Below the pieces are notes generated by a model. The model had not been told where the DNA came from. It did not search any database and was given only the letters and a program-made list of their open reading frames with translations. A program made the position numbers and the translations under genes. Below, in pieces: positions 1 through 6,356 of a stretch of DNA of 8,273 nucleotides. Position 1 is the stretch's first letter; every line of letters starts with the position of its first letter. This DNA comes from a candidate division TA06 bacterium DG_78 (GTDB lineage Bacteria > Hydrothermota > Tepidihabitantia > SM23-42): positions 1 to 8,273 of the forward strand of contig LJNI01000100.1 in the NCBI GenBank assembly GCA_001303225.1. Direction: 5' to 3'.

Positions 1-536
1 GATTGGGTGTTTTGTATGTAAGAAAAGGTATAAAAATAAATCCATTAATAATCGGTGGTGGTCAGGAACGTGGTCTACGTTCTGGTACTGAAAATATGCC
101 GGCAATAGTAGGTATGGCTAAGGCAGTCGATATTATGCAGAGGGAGATGTATGAAGAAGTGAAGCGATTTAAAGCCTACCGTGATAAATTGATAAAGAAT
201 ATATTAGAAAAAATCCCGAGGTCCTATCTGAATGGACATCCGACCGAGAGACTTCCTAATAATGCGCACTTTCGATTTGATGGAATTGAAGGCGAATCTT
301 TACTACTATTATTAAAGGTTAAAGATATTGCCGTTTCGACCGGTTCGGCGTGTTCATCAAAGACATTAGAACCCTCTCACACCTTACTTTCTCTTGGTTT
401 ATCACACGAGCAGGCACATGGTTCTTTGGAATTGACATGTGGTAGATTCAATAAAGATGAGGATATTGATAGAGTTTTAGATGTATTACCTGATGCAGTC
501 GAGAGGTTAAGAAAAATGTCACCACTTTACAAATAA
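1..536 (+). CDS. iscS: Cysteine desulfurase (NifS/IscS family), 5'-truncated by window edge
   Basis: This is the C-terminal part of a PLP-dependent class V aminotransferase-fold enzyme that takes sulfur from L-cysteine as a persulfide for Fe-S cluster and thiocofactor assembly in the cytosol. About 177 codons are visible, read from base 3. They begin just after the expected PLP-lysine loop, with GVLYVRKG. The family block GGGQERGLRSGTEN follows, then the catalytic loop VSTGSACSS (Cys at about visible residue 117), and the usual ending RLRKMSPLY before the stop. The rest of the protein lies upstream of the window. The residue 26 positions after the catalytic Cys is Glu (GSLELTCGRF), where E. 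coli IscS has Arg354 (SIRFSLGRF). The family call is secure. Whether it is the nifS-like or iscS-like paralogue cannot be settled here. The gap to copA is 78 nt, so co-transcription is possible but not shown. Confidence 0.95.
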   Translation, partial: LGVLYVRKGIKINPLIIGGGQERGLRSGTENMPAIVGMAKAVDIMQREMYEEVKRFKAYRDKLIKNILEKIPRSYLNGHPTERLPNNAHFRFDGIEGESLLLLLKVKDIAVSTGSACSSKTLEPSHTLLSLGLSHEQAHGSLELTCGRFNKDEDIDRVLDVLPDAVERLRKMSPLYK

Positions 537-548
537 TATGAAAATAGT

Positions 549-559
549 GTATGTCATAC
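549..559. promoter_or_regulatory. Short perfect palindrome upstream of copA
   Basis: GTATG-T-CATAC is a perfect 5-bp inverted repeat around one base, lying just upstream of the proposed copA -35 box. It could be half of an operator for a metal-responsive repressor, or chance in an AT-rich gap. It does not match the GC-rich CsoR operator or the CopY TACAnnTGTA box. Confidence 0.2.
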
Positions 560-571
560 TCCTCCCGTTAG

Positions 572-600
572 TTGCAAAACTGTTAAATTACATCTATACG
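572..600 (+). promoter_or_regulatory. Candidate sigma70-type promoter for copA
   Basis: TTGCAA (572-577, 4/6 to TTGACA) and TATACG (595-600, 4/6 to TATAAT) are separated by the ideal 17 nt. Transcription would start near 607, only about 8 nt before the copA ATG, so the message would be nearly leaderless. That fits the weak ribosome site there. The call rests on sequence only. Confidence 0.3.
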
Positions 601-614
601 TAAACAAGAAGTAA

Positions 615-3077
615 ATGATGGCAGAAGAGAATAAGAAAAAAGCTGAACTCAAAATTACTGGCATGACATGTGCGAAATGTGTAACGACAGTCGAAAAGTC
701 AGTGAAACGTCTTGATGGCATCGTTGATGTAAAAGTTAATCTTAGCAATGAAACTGCATCAGTGGAATATGATGATAGCAAATTGAAAATTGTCGATTTA
801 GAAAAGGTAATAAAAGATGCGGGTTATGGTGTGGTAAATGAAAAAACAACTTTGAAAATCGGTGGTATGACCTGTGCCACCTGTGTAGCAACAGTCGAAA
901 AGGCTCTTAAAAAATTGCATGGAACTACAGATGTCAATGTCAATCTCGGTGCAGAAAAGGCATACGTAACTTACAACTCAAAGATAACTACTATATCAGA
1001 CATGAAAAGGGCGATTGAAGATGCGGGCTATCAGTACCTCGGGAAGGAAGGAAAAGAGACAGAAGATGTAGAAAAAAAGGCAAGGGAAAATGATTTAAAA
1101 AAGAAGCAAAATAGATTTATTGTCGGTTTTGCCATTGGTATACCTTTAATGATTCTCATGTATCTTCCGATACATCTCCCTTATTTTATGCCTTATGTGA
1201 TGCTCATTGTGGCGACTCCTGTCTTTATGTATGTCAGTCTTCCCATTTTCAAAGCAGCATATAGGGCTCTTAAAAATAAAAATCTCAATATGGATGTCAT
1301 GTATTCCATGGGTATTGGTGTTGCATTCGTATCGAGTATTTTAGGTACCTTTGAAATCATACTCTCGAGAGCATTTCTTTTTTATGAAGCAGCAGTTATG
1401 CTCGCATCATTCCTAACCTTTGGTCGCTATCTTGAGGCAAGGGCAAAGGGAAAAACCTCAGAGGCAATAAAAAAACTCATGGGTCTACAGGCAAAGACCG
1501 CAACTCTGTATCGCGATGGAGAAGAAAGAGAAGTACCCATTGAAGATGTACAAATAAATGATGTAATAATAGTAAAGCCGGGTGAAAAAATTCCTGTTGA
1601 TGGAATTGTCATCGATGGTTCCAGTTTCGTTGATGAATCGATGATTACAGGTGAACCTATTCCCGCATCAAAGAAAAAAGGGGATAATGTTGTCGGTGGT
1701 ACACTGAATAAGAATAGTGTAATTAGATTTAAAGCATTAAAAATAGGAAGAGATACAGTCCTATCTCAAATCATAAGACTTGTAGAAGAAGCGCAAGGTT
1801 CAAAACCACCGGTTCAGAGAGTCGCAGATAGTGTTGTAAGTTATTTTATACCTGTGGTATTAACAATTGCAATTTTATCTTTTGTTATTTGGTTTGCATT
1901 TATTGGCAACAACCTACTGTTCAGCCTAACACGTTTGATCTCTGTTCTCGTCATTGCTTGCCCTTGTGCACTCGGACTTGCCACGCCAACTGCGGTAACC
2001 GTTGGCATTGGACGTGGTGCAGAACTTGGCGTTCTCATTAAGAATGGCGAAGCACTGGAAATTTCTGAAAAATTGACCACGATAGTATTCGACAAAACCG
2101 GAATCCTCACCAAAGGTAAATCAGAGGTTACAGATATAGTTAGTATTGAACATAATAATAAAGAACTGCTCAAATTTGCTGCAAGTGTTGAGAAGAATTC
2201 ACAACATCCTCTGGCTGAAGCTGTGGTAAGAAAGGCCCAAGAGGAGAGTATTCATTTACTAACAAGTGAAGACTTCGATACTATCGAGGGAAAAGGAGTA
2301 AAGGCCAGGGTTGATCAAAAAGAAGTATTGATAGGTAATAAAAACTTTTTAGAAAGGAAAGGCGTTTCTTTCACAAAGGACATTAATGATAAAATAATAC
2401 AATTTGAAAATGAAGGAAAATCTATTGTGATCGTCGCAGTCAACCAAAAATTATCGGGCATAATTGCCATCGCTGATACAATCAGGGAAACTACCATAGA
2501 TGCAATTAAGGAATTAAAGAAATTAAAACTTAACATCGTGATGATCACCGGCGATAATAAAAGGACGGCAAATGCAATTGCAGAACAAATAGGTATCGAA
2601 AATGTGTTGGCTGAGGTCTTACCAAAGGATAAGGCGGATGAGGTAAAGAAATTACAGAACAATGGAGAAGTGGTGGCTTTTGTAGGTGATGGTATTAACG
2701 ATGCTCCAGCCCTTGCCCAGGCAGATGTAGGAATATCAATCGGCAGCGGCGCGGACGTTGCAATTGAAAGCGGAGAGATAATACTCATAAAAGATGATAT
2801 TATAGATGTAGTTGCAGCGATTCAATTGGCTAGGAAAGTAATGTCACGAATAAAACAAAACTTATTCTGGGCATTTGCATACAATACTGCATTAATTCCT
2901 GTTGCTGCGGGACTGCTCTATCCTTTTTTTAAAATTACTTTTAGACCTGAACTCGCTGGTTTTGCCATGGCTATGAGTTCAGTAACTGTGGTATCATTAT
3001 CTCTTTTGCTAAAAAGATACGTGCCGCCGGCGAAAAGAGAGACGAGGAAACCCGAAGACACGGTGACTGGGCGATAA
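615..3077 (+). CDS. copA: Copper-exporting P1B-type ATPase (CopA), two N-terminal HMA domains
   Basis: An inner-membrane pump that uses ATP to expel Cu(I). The 820 residues are a normal length for CopA with two metal-binding domains. HMA1 has GMTCAKC (C19, C22) and HMA2 has GMTCATC (C87, C90). The transmembrane part starts near residue 170. The actuator domain carries TGEP, and the transport site CPC is C449-C451 in VIACPCALG. The phosphorylated Asp is D493. [14 protein letters not shown] and GDGINDAP mark the nucleotide and phosphorylation domains. YN in [10 protein letters not shown] and MAMSSV near the C-terminus are the P1B-1 (Cu+) signatures, which argue against Zn or Cd. One oddity is that the phosphorylation motif reads DKTGILT rather than DKTGTLT. 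ATG at 618 is an equally possible start, since both have only a weak AAGAAG site. A YHS gene follows 116 nt later. Confidence 0.96.
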   Translation: MMAEENKKKAELKITGMTCAKCVTTVEKSVKRLDGIVDVKVNLSNETASVEYDDSKLKIVDLEKVIKDAGYGVVNEKTTLKIGGMTCATCVATVEKALKKLHGTTDVNVNLGAEKAYVTYNSKITTISDMKRAIEDAGYQYLGKEGKETEDVEKKARENDLKKKQNRFIVGFAIGIPLMILMYLPIHLPYFMPYVMLIVATPVFMYVSLPIFKAAYRALKNKNLNMDVMYSMGIGVAFVSSILGTFEIILSRAFLFYEAAVMLASFLTFGRYLEARAKGKTSEAIKKLMGLQAKTATLYRDGEEREVPIEDVQINDVIIVKPGEKIPVDGIVIDGSSFVDESMITGEPIPASKKKGDNVVGGTLNKNSVIRFKALKIGRDTVLSQIIRLVEEAQGSKPPVQRVADSVVSYFIPVVLTIAILSFVIWFAFIGNNLLFSLTRLISVLVIACPCALGLATPTAVTVGIGRGAELGVLIKNGEALEISEKLTTIVFDKTGILTKGKSEVTDIVSIEHNNKELLKFAASVEKNSQHPLAEAVVRKAQEESIHLLTSEDFDTIEGKGVKARVDQKEVLIGNKNFLERKGVSFTKDINDKIIQFENEGKSIVIVAVNQKLSGIIAIADTIRETTIDAIKELKKLKLNIVMITGDNKRTANAIAEQIGIENVLAEVLPKDKADEVKKLQNNGEVVAFVGDGINDAPALAQADVGISIGSGADVAIESGEIILIKDDIIDVVAAIQLARKVMSRIKQNLFWAFAYNTALIPVAAGLLYPFFKITFRPELAGFAMAMSSVTVVSLSLLLKRYVPPAKRETRKPEDTVTGR

Positions 3078-3193
3078 TGAGACTTCGAGACAATGGAATA
3101 ACGAGAAATAGTGATTTGGATAGCAGGAGATACCTAATATTTATTTATCGGTGTAATCTATTTTCAGCCGTTGGCCCAAAGGAGGTAATTAAG

Positions 3194-3349
3194 ATGGCTA
3201 TCGATCAAATTTGCAAAATGGAGGTCGACGAAAAAACAGCAAATTTTAAGAGTGAGTACAAAGGAAAGACATACTACTTCTGTGCACCTGGTTGCAAAAA
3301 GGCGTTTGATGAAAATCCGGGAAAATATATCAACGAAGAAGAGAATTGA
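3194..3349 (+). CDS. Small YHS-domain metal-binding protein
   Basis: A 51-residue cytosolic protein made of one YHS domain: a variant of the DPVCGM start (DQICKMEVDEKTA), then the YKGKTYYFCAPGCKKAFDENPGKYI body with its Cys-x3-Cys pair. YHS domains are often fused to or encoded next to copper ATPases and bind heavy metals, so a copper-handling or chaperone role beside CopA is likely by context. The ATG at 3194 is preferred because AAAGGAGG lies 8 nt upstream (3178-3185). The frame is open back to 3077, but those 39 extra residues have no family resemblance and begin on an ATG overlapping the copA stop. The usual Gly after the first Cys is Lys here. A possible distinct promoter (TTGGAT at 3116, TATTTA at 3138) is too weak to list. 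Confidence 0.88.
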   Translation: MAIDQICKMEVDEKTANFKSEYKGKTYYFCAPGCKKAFDENPGKYINEEEN

Positions 3350-3385
3350 TATGCATTCTGCATTAGCAAAAGTAAAGGAGAATAG

Positions 3386-3664
3386 ATGGATATTAAGCAT
3401 GTAGAGGGTAAAAATAGAGGGAATATTATACTCTACGCCTTGAGCACCTGTGTTTGGTGTAAAAAGACCAAGCGGCTTCTCAATGATTTAGGTGTCGATT
3501 ACTCTTACATAGATGTTGATCTTCTGCAAGGTGAGGAACAAGAAAAGATTAGACAGGAAGTAACGCGTTGGAATCCGAGTTGTTCATTTCCCACCCTTGT
3601 AATTAACAGTGAAAAGTGTATTGTTGGTTACAAGGAGAATGAAATCAAGGAGGTATTAGGATAA
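3386..3664 (+). CDS. Glutaredoxin-like thioredoxin-fold protein (CVWC active site)
   Basis: A 92-residue single-domain thioredoxin fold. After a short N-terminal extension comes the strand IILYALST and the dithiol site C22-V-W-C25, then the cis-Pro loop SFPTLVI (P69) and the GYKENEI segment near the end. Two further cysteines, C66 (three residues before the cis-Pro) and C78, could modulate or extend thiol chemistry. It starts at ATG 3386 with AGGAG 5 nt upstream. Its stop overlaps the start of the FTR-like reductase (TAATG, one shared base), which implies translational coupling and a direct partnership. Known FTR-type disulfide reductases reduce small thioredoxin-fold partners, so this is most likely the reductase's electron acceptor, passing electrons to downstream disulfides. 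Dependence on glutathione is doubtful because the key GSH-pocket features are not evident. Confidence 0.9.
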   Translation: MDIKHVEGKNRGNIILYALSTCVWCKKTKRLLNDLGVDYSYIDVDLLQGEEQEKIRQEVTRWNPSCSFPTLVINSEKCIVGYKENEIKEVLG

Positions 3665-4197
3665 TGAATACTGAGAAAGATATAACTATGCGAGAAGTGA
3701 ACAAACTGTATGAAAGGCTAAAAAAGGAAGCAGAAGATTTTGGCTATCATCTCAACCCGGATAAAGAATTTACAAAAGAACTTGTAAAGGGTCTGATCAC
3801 TAATGAGAAAAGATATGGCTACTGGGCATGCCCGTGTCGCTTAGCTTCTGGCACTAAAGAAGAAGACCTTGATATCATATGTCCGTGCGATTATCGAGAT
3901 CCGGACCTGAATGAATATGGTGCGTGTTATTGTGGACTGTATTTATCAAAATCGGTTATTGAAAGCAATAAAAACATTGGTTCAATACCTGAAAGACGTC
4001 CACCACTTGGAGAGAGACAAAAAAGAAAAGCTAAACAGAAATCTGAAGTCATTCTTAAATCAAAAACCTTTTTATCTCTGCCGATCCCCATATGGCGATG
4101 CAAGATTTGCGGCTACTTATGCGCACGTAGTGAGCCACCAGAGGTATGCCCGATATGCAAGGCAAAAAAGGAAAGGTTTGAAAGATTCATCGAATAA
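3664..4197 (+). CDS. Ferredoxin:thioredoxin/disulfide reductase catalytic domain fused to a rubredoxin-like domain
   Basis: A 177-residue cytosolic Fe-S enzyme. Residues 1-100 form an FTR catalytic (beta-chain) domain with C56-P-C58, C73-P-C75 and C88-Y-C90. By analogy with cyanobacterial FTR, C56, C73, C75 and C88 would bind the 4Fe-4S cluster, and C58/C90 would form the active disulfide. The CHC histidine of plant-type FTR is Tyr89 here, and the cysteine spacing is 14 and 12 rather than 16 and 8. After a basic linker (about 110-138), residues 144-170 form a rubredoxin-like knuckle pair, C146-x2-C149 and C162-x2-C165, with an extra C153. Such fusions are known as ferredoxin:disulfide reductases in methanogens and some anaerobic bacteria. 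No FTR variable subunit is encoded in the window. AAGGAGG lies 10 nt before the start, inside the glutaredoxin gene. Likely role: ferredoxin-driven reduction of the upstream glutaredoxin. Confidence 0.93.
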   Translation: MNTEKDITMREVNKLYERLKKEAEDFGYHLNPDKEFTKELVKGLITNEKRYGYWACPCRLASGTKEEDLDIICPCDYRDPDLNEYGACYCGLYLSKSVIESNKNIGSIPERRPPLGERQKRKAKQKSEVILKSKTFLSLPIPIWRCKICGYLCARSEPPEVCPICKAKKERFERFIE

Positions 4198-4205
4198 AAA
4201 TTAAA

Positions 4206-4622
4206 ATGGAAAACAAATTTGCTTGTGATCATATAGGAATATTTACAAATAATTCAAAAGAATTGGAGAATTTTTATATAAAAATATTAGAATTCAAAAA
4301 AGAAAAAGAGGAAATATTACCAAAATCTATATTCAGATCAATCTTTGAAATTGCAACTGATTGTAGGTTTATTCGATTAAAGACCAACAATATGAAACTT
4401 GAGATTTTTCAACCTCTATCAATTCGTGCAAAAAAAAGAATTAATGATATGATTGGTATTAATCATTGGGGTTATTGTGTGGCTAACAGAAAGAAGTTTG
4501 TTCAAAAATTGAAACAAAAAAAAGTAAATGTTACCGAGGTTAAGAGAAACGAACACGTTATCTATTTTATAACCGATCCAGACGGAAACAAAATAGAAAT
4601 AAGAAAGTACTACAAAAAATAG
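4206..4622 (+). CDS. VOC-superfamily (glyoxalase-fold) protein
   Basis: A 138-residue protein with two beta-alpha-beta-beta-beta modules of the vicinal oxygen chelate fold. The four usual metal ligands can be placed: H9 (DHIGIF), E66 (MKLEIFQ), H87 (GINHWGY) and E131 (DPDGNKIEI). This suggests an active metal-dependent lyase, isomerase or dioxygenase-type enzyme, or a metal-dependent binding protein. The substrate cannot be read from sequence, and calling it lactoylglutathione lyase would be over-annotation. It starts 8 nt after the reductase stop with no recognisable Shine-Dalgarno, so translation may be coupled. Its base composition is strikingly AT-rich (about 27% GC by hand count of 4261-4620, against about 41% in the reductase gene), with many Lys/Asn/Ile codons. 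This hints at separate acquisition or relaxed composition. Confidence 0.85.
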   Translation: MENKFACDHIGIFTNNSKELENFYIKILEFKKEKEEILPKSIFRSIFEIATDCRFIRLKTNNMKLEIFQPLSIRAKKRINDMIGINHWGYCVANRKKFVQKLKQKKVNVTEVKRNEHVIYFITDPDGNKIEIRKYYKK

Positions 4623-4632
4623 GAGGCAGACG

Positions 4633-5082
4633 ATGCAAATAGGTGATAAAATCCCTGATTTTGTCTTAAAGGACCAGCATAATATGGAGTTATGTATATC
4701 TGATTTAAAGGGTAAAAAGGTTTTGTTATCCTTTCATCCCCTTGCCTGGACAAAAGTATGCGCACAGCAGATGAAATCTTTGGAAGAAAATCATAAGAGA
4801 TTCGAAGAGTTAAATACTGTAGCTATTGGCTTAAGTGTTGATACTGTCCCATCAAAACATGCTTGGGCAAAAGAATTAGGTATTAAAGACACAAAACTAC
4901 TTTCCGACTTCTGGCCCCATGGTGAAGTAGCGAACAAATTAGAAATATTCAGAGAAAAAGAAGGATTTTCTGAAAGGGCAAATATAATTATTGATAAAGA
5001 GCAAAAAGTAATATTTTTTAGGGTTTATGATATTCCTCAATTGCCTGATATAGAAGAGATTATAAATTTTTTGAAGAAATAA
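4633..5082 (+). CDS. Peroxiredoxin (AhpC/TSA family), apparently 1-Cys type
   Basis: A 149-residue cytosolic thiol peroxidase that reduces H2O2 or organic hydroperoxides. After IGDKIPDFVLKDQ it has the active-site stretch HPLAWTKVCAQQM, in which P36, T40 and the peroxidatic C43 satisfy PxxxTxxC. The conserved Arg is in SERANIIIDK. The only other cysteine is C21, in the N-terminal strand region. There is no Cys five residues after C43 as in BCP-type enzymes and none near the C-terminus. It is therefore either a 1-Cys enzyme needing an external thiol or an atypical enzyme using C21. AGGAGG (4621-4626) lies 6 nt before the ATG and overlaps the stop of the VOC gene, so the pair is co-transcribed. 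The nearby glutaredoxin and FTR-like reductase are natural candidates for the reducing system. Confidence 0.93.
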   Translation: MQIGDKIPDFVLKDQHNMELCISDLKGKKVLLSFHPLAWTKVCAQQMKSLEENHKRFEELNTVAIGLSVDTVPSKHAWAKELGIKDTKLLSDFWPHGEVANKLEIFREKEGFSERANIIIDKEQKVIFFRVYDIPQLPDIEEIINFLKK

Positions 5083-5097
5083 AAAGGAGGAAAAAAG

Positions 5098-5568
5098 ATG
5101 AATAATATAGATAATCTTTTGCTTGAAGCAATGAATGCCGAAGTAAAAGCAAAAGAATTTTATACGAATGCATCATCTAGAGCTCAGAGTCAGGCTGGTA
5201 AAAAATTTTTCCAGGAACTAGCTGATTTTGAGAACCATCACTATGAAAAAGTAAAGGAAATCATTGATTCGAGAAATAAAGGAGCAAAATTTGAACCTCT
5301 TAAATCGAGACCAGAACTTAAAGAAATCAAATCCGAAGTCAAAGGTGAGTTTGAGCCTAATAAGGACGAAATCGCCGATGTTTTGACTCTTGGGATCAGA
5401 GCTGAGAAAGAAGCGCAAGAACGGTATACAGCCATAGCGAATAAATTAGATGATCCAGAAGGTAAAGATATTTTTCAAAATCTCGCGGAGGATGAGCGAA
5501 GGCACCATGACTTACTCGAAGCCCAATACTACCATATATCAAATAAGGGAACGATTATCTGGGAATAA
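5098..5568 (+). CDS. Rubrerythrin-like ferritin-family diiron protein without rubredoxin domain
   Basis: A 156-residue four-helix-bundle protein, likely a cytosolic peroxide reductase or iron-handling protein of anaerobes. The diiron ligands are visible as two helix pairs: a first-helix Glu in AEVKAKEFY (E15 or E20), E45-x2-H48, E103 in AEKEAQERY, and E133-x2-H136 in EDERRHH. The linker between the helix pairs (about 60-90) is charged. The C-terminus ends SNKGTIIWE with no CxxC, so the electron-carrying rubredoxin domain of classical rubrerythrin is missing and an outside donor is needed. It starts 15 nt after the peroxiredoxin stop with a near-perfect AAGGAGG (5084-5090), so both belong to one operon devoted to peroxide removal. 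The gene closes this operon and is followed by a structured gap. Confidence 0.92.
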   Translation: MNNIDNLLLEAMNAEVKAKEFYTNASSRAQSQAGKKFFQELADFENHHYEKVKEIIDSRNKGAKFEPLKSRPELKEIKSEVKGEFEPNKDEIADVLTLGIRAEKEAQERYTAIANKLDDPEGKDIFQNLAEDERRHHDLLEAQYYHISNKGTIIWE

Positions 5569-5721
5569 ATTAACACATCGTTAATGGTTATAAAGCATGG
5601 AAGCCCGTCTCGTCCAAGGGCATGGTTTTTTGGTTATTAAGACGGAAAACGATCAACGAATAACGATACGGGCCGCGATGCCCATTAACTAATAACATGG
5701 AACTTCTACGTCGGAGGTTTT
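5569..5721 (+). other. Gene-free gap with an extended imperfect palindrome (5580-5689)
   Basis: No gene is seen in this 153-nt gap. Four arms nest in order. GTTAATGG (5580-5587) pairs with CCATTAAC (5682-5689), and GCAT (5595-5598) with ATGC (5678-5681). GCCCGT (5603-5608) pairs with ACGGGC (5668-5673), and TCGT (5610-5613) with ACGA (5663-5666). That is 22 pairs across 110 nt with small internal loops. GGGCAT (5618-5623) is an alternative partner for ATGCCC (5678-5683), so two folds compete. CATGGAA also occurs directly at 5596-5602 and 5696-5702, exactly 100 nt apart. It could be a 5' leader structure of the nitroreductase, a structured RNA, or a remnant of a small palindromic mobile repeat. 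The nitroreductase ribosome site (GGAGG, 5713-5717) lies outside the palindrome. The strand given is only the one that would be transcribed with the neighbours. Confidence 0.45.
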
Positions 5722-6294
5722 ATGACTGTAAAAGAGGCAATAGATAAAAGGAGAGCATATCGGTCTTTTATCCCAGTTGAAATAACTGATGAATTAATAA
5801 AAGATTTGGCTCAAAGTGCGCAACTCTTTTGCTCATGCTTTAATAATCAACCATGGAGATATGTATTCGTATACGAACCTGAAATGCTTAAAAAAATGCA
5901 CACTGCACTGTCACAGGGGAACGAGTGGGCACAGGCTGCATCAATGATTATTGCTGTCCTTAGCAAACCAGAATTCGACTGCGTTATCAAAGATAGAAAG
6001 TATTATCTATTTGATACGGGTATGGCAACAGCAGCGATCATTCTGCGAGCAACTGAATTGGGCTTAGTCGCTCATCCGATAGCTGGTTTCAGTCCGAGAA
6101 AAACCAAAGAGATACTCGAAATTCCCAATGACATGGAAGTCATTACCTTGGTGATTGTCGGCAAACATTCTGAGGAGATAAATCCAGTTTTATCAGACAA
6201 ACAGAGAACAGCAGAAAAAAAGAGACCAGAGAGAATATCTATTGAAAAATTTGTCTATCTCAATAGGTATAAAGAAAATAACACAGGCGTTTAA
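5722..6294 (+). CDS. Nitroreductase-family FMN flavoprotein
   Basis: A 190-residue protein of the nitroreductase fold, normally an FMN-containing homodimer using NAD(P)H or another donor to reduce nitro groups, quinones or flavins. The N-terminal phosphate-binding motif is KRRAYRSF (R10, R11, R14). The FMN/dimer motif CFNNQPWRYV lies at 39-48. The middle of the domain is DTGMATAAIILRATELGLVAHP, shared by many small family members, and VIVGKHS closes the core. Family members usually read A-P-S-C before FNNQPW; here it is F-C-S-C, adding C37 next to C39. The ATG at 5722 has GGAGG 4 nt upstream. It is separated from the PDO gene by 62 nt and from the rubrerythrin by the palindromic gap. The physiological substrate cannot be inferred; context suggests redox stress. 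Confidence 0.9.
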   Translation: MTVKEAIDKRRAYRSFIPVEITDELIKDLAQSAQLFCSCFNNQPWRYVFVYEPEMLKKMHTALSQGNEWAQAASMIIAVLSKPEFDCVIKDRKYYLFDTGMATAAIILRATELGLVAHPIAGFSPRKTKEILEIPNDMEVITLVIVGKHSEEINPVLSDKQRTAEKKRPERISIEKFVYLNRYKENNTGV

Positions 6295-6356
6295 TAAACA
6301 AAGAGCTCACCGTGGGTGTCTAATCAGTAGTATGTGATAACATAAGGAGGTTAGTA

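Noticed and set aside
2315..2788. Long antisense open frame within copA, and similar ones at 1841-2173 and 7025-7435
   Set aside because: They are low-complexity Ser/Ile/Phe-rich mirror frames of well-conserved coding sequence on the other strand.
3077..3193. In-frame ATG at 3077 as the start of the YHS gene, overlapping the copA stop
   Set aside because: The extra 39 residues match nothing in the YHS family, while the ATG at 3194 has an excellent AAAGGAGG at the right distance.
3911..4204. Open frame of 97 codons inside the FTR-rubredoxin gene
   Set aside because: It lies in another frame of a gene with clear conserved cysteine motifs and has no ribosome site or recognisable domain.
5603..5630. 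Intrinsic terminator after the rubrerythrin gene (GCCC/GGGC with a T6 run)
   Set aside because: The stem is only 4 bp with an 11-nt loop, and four bases separate it from the T run, too weak to list as a terminator; it is noted as part of the alternative folding.
6308..6318. Small hairpin CACC-GTG-GGTG between nitroreductase and PDO
   Set aside because: Four base pairs with no T-tract and no other support.
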